Positions 1 through 6,227 of a stretch of DNA of 6,947 bases are shown here, piece after piece (positions within the stretch are counted from its first letter, which is position 1; each line of letters starts with the position of its first letter). The DNA is from Chloroflexota bacterium (GTDB lineage Bacteria > Chloroflexota > Anaerolineae > Caldilineales > Caldilineaceae), in contig QEUW01000590.1 in NCBI GenBank assembly GCA_003577005.1, positions 1 to 6,947 on the forward strand. Reading direction: 5' to 3'. A program made the translations under genes and the position numbers. The notes under the pieces are model-generated. The model was not told the DNA's origin. It saw only the letters and a program-made list of their open reading frames with translations, and searched no databases.

Positions 1-512
1 GCCGAGGCGACGATCTTGGGCGTCTGCACCTCAGTAAAGCCGCGTGATGACAGCACAGCCCGAAAGGCCGCCATCGCTCCCGCCGCCAGCCGGAAGATGG
101 CTCGCCGCGCCGGGTGGCGGTTAACCACTACGGCATGGTCGAGCAGATTGGGCAGCGTAGCCTTGACCTCGCGCTTGCTGATGACCACTGGCAACGGTTC
201 CCTCACCGGAGTAATCACCTCAACGTGGGGCTGGTGCAACTCATAGCCGCCCGGCGCCTGTGGTTCCGCCACGACAGTGCCTTCCAGCGCAACCACGCTT
301 TCGGGACCCAGCTCACCGCCGAGTAACAGGCCGAGCGTGGCCTCCTCTTCGGTCACGGCCTGGACCGCGCCCCAGCCATCGCGTACAATTAGAAAATTGA
401 CGCCGCCCAACCGGCGCAGGTTGTGTATCCAGCCCAACAGCCGGACGCGCTCGCCCATATGAGCGCTGATTTCGGTTGTACGGATACGCGGTAATGATTT
501 GGCTGTTCCCAT
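1..512 (-). CDS. aspS: Aspartyl-tRNA synthetase, archaeal type, N-terminal part (cut by left edge)
   Basis: Attaches aspartate to tRNA-Asp (ATP-dependent class II synthetase, cytoplasm). Only the first 170 codons are in the window. The frame is open from an ATG at 512-510 to position 1. Residues about 20-105 form the N-terminal OB-fold anticodon-binding domain: GWIHNLRRLGG at 27-37, then FLIVRDGWGAVQ at 40-51, a pattern of the short archaeal-type AspRS/AsnRS group. The last visible residues, GFTEVQTPKIVASA, match class II motif 1 of this family (EVxTPKIxAS). Start choice: AGGAGA at 523-518 lies 5 nt upstream of ATG; a second in-frame ATG (M19) has no comparable site. Expression is controlled by the T-box leader just upstream. 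His30 and Pro87 correspond by eye to positions that in archaeal AspRS mark non-discriminating enzymes, so it may also make Asp-tRNA(Asn). AsnRS is the main alternative; the GAC specifier argues for AspRS. Confidence 0.9.
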   Translation of the reverse strand, partial: MGTAKSLPRIRTTEISAHMGERVRLLGWIHNLRRLGGVNFLIVRDGWGAVQAVTEEEATLGLLLGGELGPESVVALEGTVVAEPQAPGGYELHQPHVEVITPVREPLPVVISKREVKATLPNLLDHAVVVNRHPARRAIFRLAAGAMAAFRAVLSSRGFTEVQTPKIVAS

Positions 513-548
513 CTTTCTCTCCTGATCGACGGTGTGGATGCGCTCAAT

Positions 549-583
549 AAAAAAAGCCCTCGTCCCGTTGGAGGACGAGGGCT
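549..583 (-). terminator. Intrinsic attenuator terminator of the aspS T-box
   Basis: Perfect 11-bp stem AGCCCTCGTCC (583-573) / GGACGAGGGCT (565-555) with a 7-nt loop and a run of seven T (555-549, the first being the last stem base). It lies 36 bases upstream of the aspS start codon. The 5' arm overlaps the bases needed for the antiterminator, so uncharged tRNA binding would prevent its formation. Confidence 0.92.
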
Positions 584-914
584 GCTAGGCCATCTCGTGG
601 TGCCACCACCATTCACTCAGGCGCCGGTCTGGGTCGGGTGCCTGAGCCTTAAGCCGGTCATCACCGCACCTCAACCTGAGCGCGTGCAGACCGTTGCGTG
701 CTAACGGGCGCCACCCGGAAACCGGCTACTGGTCAGCTTTCAGTCATCAGCAAAGATGCGCTTCTACTGTTCACTGCTCACCGAAACTGAGTTCACCGGT
801 CGGCTCAAGGGTGTCATCATCGAGGGCCAGCGGCGATGCTTGCAGCCACGACATCGCTCTCTGGGCGCCGGATGCGGCTCGACGACATCTCCCCATCACT
901 GCCTTTCTGTATTG
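549..914 (-). promoter_or_regulatory. T-box leader (tRNA-Asp-sensing riboswitch) of aspS
   Basis: Transcription-attenuating T-box that reads the charging state of tRNA and controls aspS. Stem I base: GGC (903-901) and GGGG (894-891) face CCC (811-809) and GCC (804-802), with a TTGA/AGTGAT kink-turn-like bulge between them. The upper helix is CGTCGAG (884-878) with CTCGATG (824-818). The specifier loop contains GAC at 815-813 followed by ACCCTTGAGCCG, as in known leaders; GAC is an Asp codon. The distal stem I has the conserved AGAGAG. CCCGTTAGC at 708-700 resembles the conserved stem II/III region. The T-box core GTGGCACCACG (606-596) has a TGGC bulge (605-602) whose C would pair with discriminator G73 of tRNA-Asp. 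ACGAG (598-594) can pair with CTCGT (579-575), the 5' arm of the terminator, giving the expected antiterminator switch. The 5' end is estimated from the promoter. Confidence 0.93.
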
Positions 915-920
915 TGTGCA

Positions 921-949
921 AGTCTAGCATGAGTGGAAGATTCCGTCAA
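921..949 (-). promoter_or_regulatory. Sigma70-type promoter of the aspS T-box unit
   Basis: TTGACG (-35, 949-944) is followed by a 17-bp spacer and TAGACT (-10, 926-921), so transcription should begin near 914. That lies just upstream of the base of T-box stem I. The spacing is ideal, with five of six -35 and four of six -10 bases matching the consensus. It lies downstream of the sfsA stop, so aspS can be transcribed independently of sfsA. Confidence 0.75.
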
Positions 950-951
950 GA

Positions 952-971
952 GACAGACCTTGACTTCTGTC
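952..971 (-). repeat. Inverted repeat between sfsA stop and aspS -35
   Basis: GACAGA (971-966) and TCTGTC (957-952) form a 6-bp stem with an 8-base loop, five bases after the sfsA stop and two bases upstream of the aspS -35. There is no T-run after it, so it would be a weak terminator at best. It could instead be an operator or chance. Confidence 0.3.
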
Positions 972-975
972 ACCC

Positions 976-1737
976 CTATTGAGAAGCCCAGGATCTTCCC
1001 GTATCAGCAGGTGGCGCAACTTCCACCGGGATTGGCGCGGCCAATGCCATCTCGGCGGTTGTCAGCGTACAGGTATATGCGTAGATCTTCACACCGGCGG
1101 TTGCTGCAACAACCAGCGCCTTTGCAAAGGCCGGATCACGCTCCCATTGCGGCTGGAGCCGGGTAGCGTCGGGTCGTTGCACGATAAAAACGATCGCACA
1201 GCGTTGCCCGCTGGTTGCCATCGTTGCCAGTTCCAGCACATGACGGCGGCCCCGGGCAGTGACTGCGTCGGGAAACTTTGCCACCCCCGCCTCGACCAGC
1301 GTAGCCGACTTCACCTCGACCCAGCAGGCGCCACCGCGCGCATCAACCAGCCGGAAATCGATCCGGCTGCGGACGCCGGCCGCGTGCGTTTGCGGCAAGG
1401 CGACCTCGCGCGCAATATGGCTGTAGCCGCGAAATGGAGCGAAAAAGCCGCTGGCCAGCCCCTCGCTAAAGAGTTGGTTGGGCAGCCGGCTGTCCAAGCT
1501 GATCAGTTGGCCGTGTTCGGGGTGCTCGACAAAACGCAGATCATAGGCTGTTTTCCGTGCGGGATTCGCCGCGCTGCTGACATGGATCGTTGCGCCGGGG
1601 AGCAGCAGTTCGCGCAACCGGCCTGGGTCGGGACAGTGTGCATGGATGAGTGTACCGTTGCGCAACCGTGCAACTACCAGATAGCGATTGGGGCGTTCCA
1701 GAAAGGTCGCCGGTTCGGTGATAAAGGAAAAACGCAT
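976..1737 (-). CDS. sfsA: SfsA family protein (sugar fermentation stimulation protein homologue, putative nuclease)
   Basis: 253-residue SfsA protein, close to the 230-250 residues usual for the family. Named for stimulating maltose metabolism in E. coli when overexpressed; the family has a nucleic-acid-binding N-terminal part and a PD-(D/E)XK-like nuclease core. Visible signatures: FLERPNRYLV at 12-21, HCPDPGRL at 34-41, SRIDF at 124-128 and EVKSATL at 141-147, supplying the Asp and Glu-x-Lys of the nuclease core, then KFPDAVTARGRRHVLEL at 154-170. The true substrate is not settled. Start: ATG at 1737-1735, only 15 bp after the upstream metallopeptidase gene and without a clear Shine-Dalgarno site, so it is probably co-transcribed with that gene and perhaps translationally coupled. 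The stop is TAG at 978-976. A six-base inverted repeat follows the stop. Confidence 0.93.
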   Translation of the reverse strand: MRFSFITEPATFLERPNRYLVVARLRNGTLIHAHCPDPGRLRELLLPGATIHVSSAANPARKTAYDLRFVEHPEHGQLISLDSRLPNQLFSEGLASGFFAPFRGYSHIAREVALPQTHAAGVRSRIDFRLVDARGGACWVEVKSATLVEAGVAKFPDAVTARGRRHVLELATMATSGQRCAIVFIVQRPDATRLQPQWERDPAFAKALVVAATAGVKIYAYTCTLTTAEMALAAPIPVEVAPPADTGRSWASQ

Positions 1738-1752
1738 ATAGGCCAGCGGGGT

Positions 1753-3096
1753 TTAGTTGTTATCCTGCCTGGCGCTCTCCCACTCCACCAGGGCGGCCGC
1801 GACATCTTCTGGTGTGGTGAATGGACGCACCACCTGAAGAAAGGTCTTGGTATCGGGCGTCAATTCGCGCAACCGTTCCAGTTGTGGACCTAAGGGGCTG
1901 GTGGCGGCAGCGCCGGTGCCATAGCTGCCGTGGAAAGCAAAGAACGCCTGGTTGAGCACGCGCAGCGGGTACCCGTTGGCGACAAAGTATTGGCGACGAC
2001 GTTCCATATAACGTTCCGCTTCCTCGACCCGGCCCTGGGCAAGCAGTGTATCCACCAACAGGCGAGTCTCGCGCATGTTGGCGCCAAAGTCAAAGGTGCG
2101 AGCCGGAGTGAGGGGTATTGTTTCAGTATTGACGGCCGGTGGTGGCGGCGGAACCAGTTCAGGGTAGAAGCGGCGCAACGCTTCGGCGCCAACTTCGTTG
2201 CCGACGATGTCAGCGACGGTTTCATTGATGATGATGATATCGCTGCTGGCGCCGTAGTTGAAGCCCAGCGGAAAAAAGGTGAGATAGTTATGCACCCATT
2301 CGTGGGCAACAGTGCTGAGAATCCACTCCAGACTGGCGTCGTCGATGACCATGGTGGGATATGCGCCAAGACCGCCAATATTGGTTACATAGGCGCTGAG
2401 TTCCTGTTCGTACCGGATGCGCTGTTCGGCCAGCTCGATTGTATCCAGGCTGATAGCGGCATCCAACATCCGCGCATAGAGCGTTTCAATACGGTCGCGC
2501 GGGCTGACCACCAGCTTTTTGGGTGGTTCGACAAAGGCAAACTTGACCGGTGGCAAGGGTACGCCCTCCAGGCCAAGCCCTGCTTCCACCAGGATCAAAC
2601 CAACCTGTTGTTCGATGATCTGTTCAACGGCGGGGCGGTCGTGAGCTTGTTGGATGCGTAGCGCTTCAATCTCGGCTTGATGGCCGGCTGCAAGCGGTGT
2701 CCGTTCGTGGTTGTTTTCGCTATAGAGCCGCGCGATCTCAACCTCTAACTGGCGGATCTGGCGCGCCCGCTCCAAATAATCCTGAACCAGCGCCACGCCT
2801 TCAGCCGGTGTCAGGGGAGCGGCCGGGCGGGTAATCAGGGCTTGCGCCTTTGCGGCCAGGGCTTCGACTTCCCAACTGAGTAGATCGAAACCATACCCTG
2901 CCACCGTCATGTTCAACCGTTGTAGGCTTGCCTGTTGGGCGGTTACTGCACCACCGCCGGCAAAGAGGATCACCAGACAGCCGCTGAGGGTGATCACGAA
3001 CAGCCGATGCAAGGTGCGCAATAATGGCCGGGCCGGTACCTGGACCTTGGTCATCAGCCGCCCAACGTGTTGTACTTGTGTTTCGTCCAAATTCAT
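1753..3096 (-). CDS. Membrane-anchored or secreted zinc metallopeptidase-like protein, family not recognised
   Basis: 447-residue protein. A basic N-terminus is followed by one hydrophobic segment (about 31-53, LFVITLSGCLVILFAGGGAV), so it is probably exported and tethered or cleaved after the AQQ. Residues about 100-160 are charged and helical, possibly coiled coil. The catalytic region has AHEWVH at 264-269, an HExxH zinc motif, and NETVAD at 291-296, 22 residues further on. That resembles the third-ligand NExxSD segment of gluzincins such as thermolysin. A proline run (316-320) follows, and the C-terminal half has no motif I recognise. Function as a peptidase is inferred from these motifs only; substrate unknown. 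Start: ATG 3096 gives the longest form, with only GAAAG as a weak ribosome site; M15 (3054) would still keep the hydrophobic segment. It is the first gene of a probable unit with sfsA. Confidence 0.82.
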   Translation of the reverse strand: MNLDETQVQHVGRLMTKVQVPARPLLRTLHRLFVITLSGCLVILFAGGGAVTAQQASLQRLNMTVAGYGFDLLSWEVEALAAKAQALITRPAAPLTPAEGVALVQDYLERARQIRQLEVEIARLYSENNHERTPLAAGHQAEIEALRIQQAHDRPAVEQIIEQQVGLILVEAGLGLEGVPLPPVKFAFVEPPKKLVVSPRDRIETLYARMLDAAISLDTIELAEQRIRYEQELSAYVTNIGGLGAYPTMVIDDASLEWILSTVAHEWVHNYLTFFPLGFNYGASSDIIIINETVADIVGNEVGAEALRRFYPELVPPPPPAVNTETIPLTPARTFDFGANMRETRLLVDTLLAQGRVEEAERYMERRRQYFVANGYPLRVLNQAFFAFHGSYGTGAAATSPLGPQLERLRELTPDTKTFLQVVRPFTTPEDVAAALVEWESARQDNN

Positions 3097-3104
3097 CTTT
3101 CGCG

Positions 3105-3113
3105 TTTATAATA
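3105..3113 (-). promoter_or_regulatory. Probable -10 element of the metallopeptidase gene
   Basis: TATTATAAA on the minus strand contains TATTAT (3113-3108) and TATAAA (3110-3105). Both match the -10 consensus well and lie 8-11 bases before the ATG at 3096. No convincing -35 was found at the correct distance; TTGAAC (3131-3126) is 15 bp from TATAAA. If used, the transcript would start within a few bases of the ATG and be nearly leaderless, or translation may begin at M15. Confidence 0.4.
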
Positions 3114-3116
3114 CCC

Positions 3117-3139
3117 TGAACTCTTGTTCAAAATTGAAC
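3117..3139. repeat. Three alternating inverted half-sites in the divergent intergenic region
   Basis: TGAAC (3117-3121), GTTCA (3126-3130) and TGAAC (3135-3139) alternate in orientation with centres exactly 9 bp apart. They form two overlapping inverted repeats, TGAAC-N4-GTTCA and GTTCAA-N2-TTGAAC. They sit just upstream of the minus-strand -10 and overlap a possible plus-strand -35, as an operator would. Confidence 0.45.
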
Positions 3140-3163
3140 TTTCGCCTATTGTAACCGATAGAC

Positions 3164-3173
3164 TCAAATTTGA
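3164..3173. repeat. Perfect 10-bp palindrome upstream of the adenosine deaminase gene
   Basis: TCAAATTTGA is self-complementary and lies 12 bases before the proposed TTG start at 3186. It is a possible operator. It is short and AT-rich, so chance is a real alternative. Confidence 0.3.
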
Positions 3174-3185
3174 CTGGAACATCCG

Positions 3186-4262
3186 TTGCGATTTTTTAGC
3201 TATCCCTGGCGGGTCTGCGCATCCCCAGATGGGTACGCCCCACCGGATGCTTCACCGCACGAAATTGGCTGCAGAAGGGTCATCCATGAATACCATCGAC
3301 TGGTCGCTTGCGCTCGACGGCGACTACCTTCCACCGAGGTCGATGCATTGCGCCAGTGGTTTTCCTTTACGGATTTCCACCACTTTATCCAGGTCTATCT
3401 TACCATTTCAGACCTCCTGCGCACGCCCGAGGATTTTGCGTTGGTGGTCCACGCCTGTGGCGCTGACATGGCGCAACAGAATATCTGCTATCGTGAGCTG
3501 ACCTTTACACCCTTTACCCACCTCGATATCCAAGAAAAAGGCTTGACCGCCGCCGACCTGCTGGAAGGATTGGAAGCCGGGCGGCAGCAAGCTCGTCGCG
3601 ATTGTGGCGTTGAGATGCGCTGGGTCTTCGATGTGCCGCGCAATGCCAGCTTTCGCAACGGGATATACGACCCATATCCGGCCAACCAGACCCTTGCCTA
3701 TGCCATTGCCGGCCAGCCGTACGGTGTGGTCGGTTTTGGGTTGGGTGGATTGGAAGTCGGTGCGCCCCCCGAACCCTTTGCCCACGCCTTCGCCGACGCC
3801 AGAGCCGCGGGCCTGATCTCTGCCCCTCATGCCGGCGAGACGGTGGGGCCGGCGAGCGTCTGGGGCGCGCTGCACGATCTTCAGGCCGAGCGGATCGGCC
3901 ATGGCGTGCGCGCTATCGAAGACCCCCATCTGTTGGCCGAACTCAAAGACCGCCAGACCGTGCTCGAAATCAACCCGACGAGTAACATCTGTCTTCACGT
4001 CTATCGCCGCCTGGCCGAACATCCTTTTCCGCACCTCGACCGGATGGGGCTCAATGTCACGCTCAACAGCGATGACCCGCCCCTCTTCAACACGACGCTC
4101 TGTGCCGAGTACGCCCTCCTGGCGCACGAATTCGGCTATGGGAAGGCTGACCTGGCGCGTATTGCGCGTGCGGCCTTTACGGCTGCCGCTGCGCCGGCTG
4201 AAGTCAAAACCGGGTGGCTGGCAGAACTGGACTCCTTCTTGGCCGCACATGAGGGGGCCTGA
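3186..4262 (+). CDS. add: Adenosine deaminase family protein with disrupted N-terminus (possible frameshift)
   Basis: Metal-dependent hydrolase converting adenosine to inosine (purine salvage, cytoplasm). From residue 47 ([18 protein letters not shown]) to the end it is a good family member: HAGE at 215-218 (zinc His and catalytic Glu), IGHG at 237-240 (catalytic His) and NSDDP at 294-298 (zinc Asp). The first 46 residues do not fit. The N-terminal LHxHLEGS motif with two zinc histidines is absent from this frame. In the +1 frame at 3250-3282 the DNA reads [11 protein letters not shown], and the annotated frame resumes with family-like spacing ([13 protein letters not shown]), which suggests an indel near 3282. 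Start TTG 3186 has no ribosome site and is only the first start after an in-frame stop at 3171. Either a sequencing or real frameshift made this a decaying gene, or the true start lies elsewhere. Its stop overlaps the rsmI start (TGATG). Confidence 0.8.
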   Translation: MRFFSYPWRVCASPDGYAPPDASPHEIGCRRVIHEYHRLVACARRRLPSTEVDALRQWFSFTDFHHFIQVYLTISDLLRTPEDFALVVHACGADMAQQNICYRELTFTPFTHLDIQEKGLTAADLLEGLEAGRQQARRDCGVEMRWVFDVPRNASFRNGIYDPYPANQTLAYAIAGQPYGVVGFGLGGLEVGAPPEPFAHAFADARAAGLISAPHAGETVGPASVWGALHDLQAERIGHGVRAIEDPHLLAELKDRQTVLEINPTSNICLHVYRRLAEHPFPHLDRMGLNVTLNSDDPPLFNTTLCAEYALLAHEFGYGKADLARIARAAFTAAAAPAEVKTGWLAELDSFLAAHEGA

Positions 4263-4948
4263 TGCTCTACCTGGTCGCCACACCGATTGGCAATCTGGGC
4301 GACATTACGCTTCGCGCATTGGAGACATTGCGCACGGTCGATCTGGTCGCCAGCGAAGACACCCGCAAGACGGGACAGTTGCTCAAACATTTCGAGATTC
4401 AAAAGCCACAGTTTGCTTTTCATGAACACAACGAGGCGCGCGCCGGCGAACGCATTTTTGGCCTCCTGCGCCAGGGTAAGTCGGTCGCCCTTGTGACCAG
4501 CGCTGGCACGCCGGGTATCTCCGATCCGGGCTTTACGCTTGTACGCCGGGCGATAGCGGAACAGGTGCCGGTGACAATGATCCCTGGCCCCACAGCGCTG
4601 ATCATGGCGCTGGTGCTCTCTGGGCTGCCTGTTCACAGCTTTACCTTTCGTGGTTTTCCCCCGCGCAAGAGCGGGCAGCGACGGCGTTTTCTGGAAGTTG
4701 ACCTCCGCTCACCCCACACGCTGATCTTTTACGAAAGCCCTCACCGTCTCGTTGCGTTTCTGGCCGACGCTCTGGCTGTTTATGGCGACCGCCCCGCGGC
4801 CATCGCCAACGATCTGACCAAGCGTTACGAGCGTATCGACCGTGGCGCTCTTTCTACCCTGCTGCCGGCAATGGAGAAGGAAAATTTGCGCGGTGAATAT
4901 ATCGTTCTCATCGGCGGGGCGCGCACCGACGAGCAGGAGGATGGGTAA
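4262..4948 (+). CDS. rsmI: 16S rRNA (cytidine1402-2'-O)-methyltransferase RsmI
   Basis: Methylates the 2'-OH of C1402 in the decoding centre of 16S rRNA using S-adenosylmethionine (tetrapyrrole-methylase fold). Family motifs in order: [10 protein letters not shown] at 7-16, SEDTR at 31-35, [11 protein letters not shown] at 80-90, IPGPTA at 107-112, [12 protein letters not shown] at 130-141, FYESPHR at 156-162, and a final [12 protein letters not shown] strand at 201-209. At 228 residues it is shorter than the E. coli protein (about 286), lacking the C-terminal extension, but the catalytic fold appears complete. Start ATG 4262 overlaps the adenosine deaminase stop by one base and follows GAGGGG, indicating translational coupling. 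Its TAA overlaps the next start as TAATG. Confidence 0.96.
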   Translation: MLYLVATPIGNLGDITLRALETLRTVDLVASEDTRKTGQLLKHFEIQKPQFAFHEHNEARAGERIFGLLRQGKSVALVTSAGTPGISDPGFTLVRRAIAEQVPVTMIPGPTALIMALVLSGLPVHSFTFRGFPPRKSGQRRRFLEVDLRSPHTLIFYESPHRLVAFLADALAVYGDRPAAIANDLTKRYERIDRGALSTLLPAMEKENLRGEYIVLIGGARTDEQEDG

Positions 4949-6171
4949 TGAATCTCACCATGACGGGTGCTCACCCGCGCCCGGCGCGCCTGGTCAGCAC
5001 GGTAGCCGGTGCAGTTGCCCTCTGCATCCTCGGCGATTCGTTGCTCTACGCCGTATTGCCGCTCGAAGCTGCGCATCTGGGTATACCGCTCTCATTGGTA
5101 GGGGTGTTGCTCAGCGCCAACCGGCTGGTGCGGCTGGCAACCAATGGTCTGGCTGGCATCCTCTTTGAACGTTGGGGGCCATACCGCGCCTTTCTGCTGG
5201 CTTGCCTGGTCGGGCTGATCTCCACCGCGTTCTATGGGCTGAGTCAGGGTTTTCTACTTTTTCTGGCGGCGCGCATGTTGTGGGGCGCAGCGTGGTCGGT
5301 GTTGCGTCAGGGTGGCTATCAGGCGGTTTGGAGTGGCAACAGCAACCATAGAGGGCGGCTTACGGGCCTGATGTGGGGGATCGTGCGGTTGGGTAGCGCG
5401 GCGAGCGTATTGGGCGGTGGCTTTCTGTATGACCGCTACGGTTTTTCAACCACCATTATCGTTGTGACGGCGCTCACCGCGCTGGCGTTGCCCGTAGCCT
5501 ATGGTCTACCTTGGCCGGCGCACGCAAGCAGCCCAGCGCACCTGCGACTGCAATCCTACCGTTGGCCGCACTGGAGGGCAGATGTGGCCGCAGCGCTGGC
5601 TGAACCGGTCCGGCGCTGGCTGGTGCTGGCTGGGGGGATACAGCTACTCCTCTCTAGCGTGGTGATTGCCACATCGTCTCTGCTGCTGGCAAGCATGGCC
5701 GGGAGCGAGGCAGCGATCAGTTGGTTGGGCGTGGCAACCGTGACTGGGCTGCTGCAGGGGGCCCGCTGGCTGAGCGATATTACGGTCGGGCCGGCGCTGG
5801 GTTATCTGTCGGACCACTTGGGCCAGGCCAACTTAGCCGCGGTATTGGTGAGTGTCTCGCTTGCCAGCATTGCCGGGTTGATCCTCTTACCTCCTGGTCT
5901 TGCCATCGTTTGTCTGTTGCTCGTGCTCTTGTGCGACTGCGGCCTCTCGGTCACGCTGAGTGCAGCGGCCAGCGGTCTGGCCATAAAAACGGAACGCCCC
6001 CACCTGTTTGTGGGGGTCTACACCACGGCCACTGACCTCGGTTCGGCTCTTGGTCCCCTCTTTGCGCTGTCAGTAGGCCAGGCTATCGGCTTTTCAACGC
6101 TCTATATGGTGGTTGGCGTTCTCTGCCTGGCCGCCATCCTGCGCTATTGGTGGTTGGCACACCACCAGTAG
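4948..6171 (+). CDS. Major facilitator superfamily (MFS) transporter
   Basis: 407-residue inner-membrane protein with about 12 hydrophobic segments in two halves split by a polar stretch at about 188-220, the usual MFS layout and length. A variant of MFS motif A lies at 67-80 (GLAGILFERWGPYR). A second loop, GPALGYLSDHLGQAN at 281-295, is the equivalent in the C-terminal half. It probably exports or imports a small solute by ion coupling; nothing visible names the substrate, and the neighbours (purine and rRNA functions) do not settle it. Start ATG 4948 overlaps the rsmI stop, with AGGAGG at 4935-4940 seven bases upstream, a strong ribosome site inside the end of rsmI. It is the last gene of the cluster, followed by a strong hairpin terminator. 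Confidence 0.93.
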   Translation: MNLTMTGAHPRPARLVSTVAGAVALCILGDSLLYAVLPLEAAHLGIPLSLVGVLLSANRLVRLATNGLAGILFERWGPYRAFLLACLVGLISTAFYGLSQGFLLFLAARMLWGAAWSVLRQGGYQAVWSGNSNHRGRLTGLMWGIVRLGSAASVLGGGFLYDRYGFSTTIIVVTALTALALPVAYGLPWPAHASSPAHLRLQSYRWPHWRADVAAALAEPVRRWLVLAGGIQLLLSSVVIATSSLLLASMAGSEAAISWLGVATVTGLLQGARWLSDITVGPALGYLSDHLGQANLAAVLVSVSLASIAGLILLPPGLAIVCLLLVLLCDCGLSVTLSAAASGLAIKTERPHLFVGVYTTATDLGSALGPLFALSVGQAIGFSTLYMVVGVLCLAAILRYWWLAHHQ

Positions 6172-6188
6172 CGCGGCGTTAGAACACG

Positions 6189-6222
6189 CGGAGTTCGCAC
6201 GCCCACGTGCGAACTCCGTTTT
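6189..6222 (+). terminator. Intrinsic terminator after the MFS gene
   Basis: Perfect 13-bp stem CGGAGTTCGCACG (6189-6201) / CGTGCGAACTCCG (6206-6218) with loop CCCA and then TTTT. It starts 18 bases after the transporter stop and lies in the 56-bp gap between convergent genes. The stem could also slow transcription arriving from the minus strand, but that side has no T-run. Confidence 0.9.
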
Positions 6223-6227
6223 ACATG

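Noticed and set aside
700..720. A second T-box-like string, CGGGTGGCGCCCG, suggesting tandem T-boxes
   Set aside because: No terminator or second specifier goes with it. It fits the stem II/III region of the single leader, just before the conserved CCCGTTA.
694..927. Small open frames on the plus strand inside the leader (77 codons and neighbours)
   Set aside because: This region is explained by the T-box RNA on the other strand, and the peptides have no family features or ribosome site.
979..1893. A 304-codon open frame on the plus strand across sfsA
   Set aside because: It is antisense to sfsA, whose motifs are clear, and has no recognisable domains; long antisense frames are common in GC-rich DNA.
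1930..2661. A 243-codon plus-strand open frame opposite the HExxH protein
   Set aside because: It is a shadow of the minus-strand gene, which has a membrane segment and zinc motif. The antisense product resembles nothing known.
3408..4283. A 291-codon minus-strand open frame across the adenosine deaminase gene
   Set aside because: It mirrors the deaminase coding frame, which carries HAGE, GHG and SDDP motifs. The antisense product has none.
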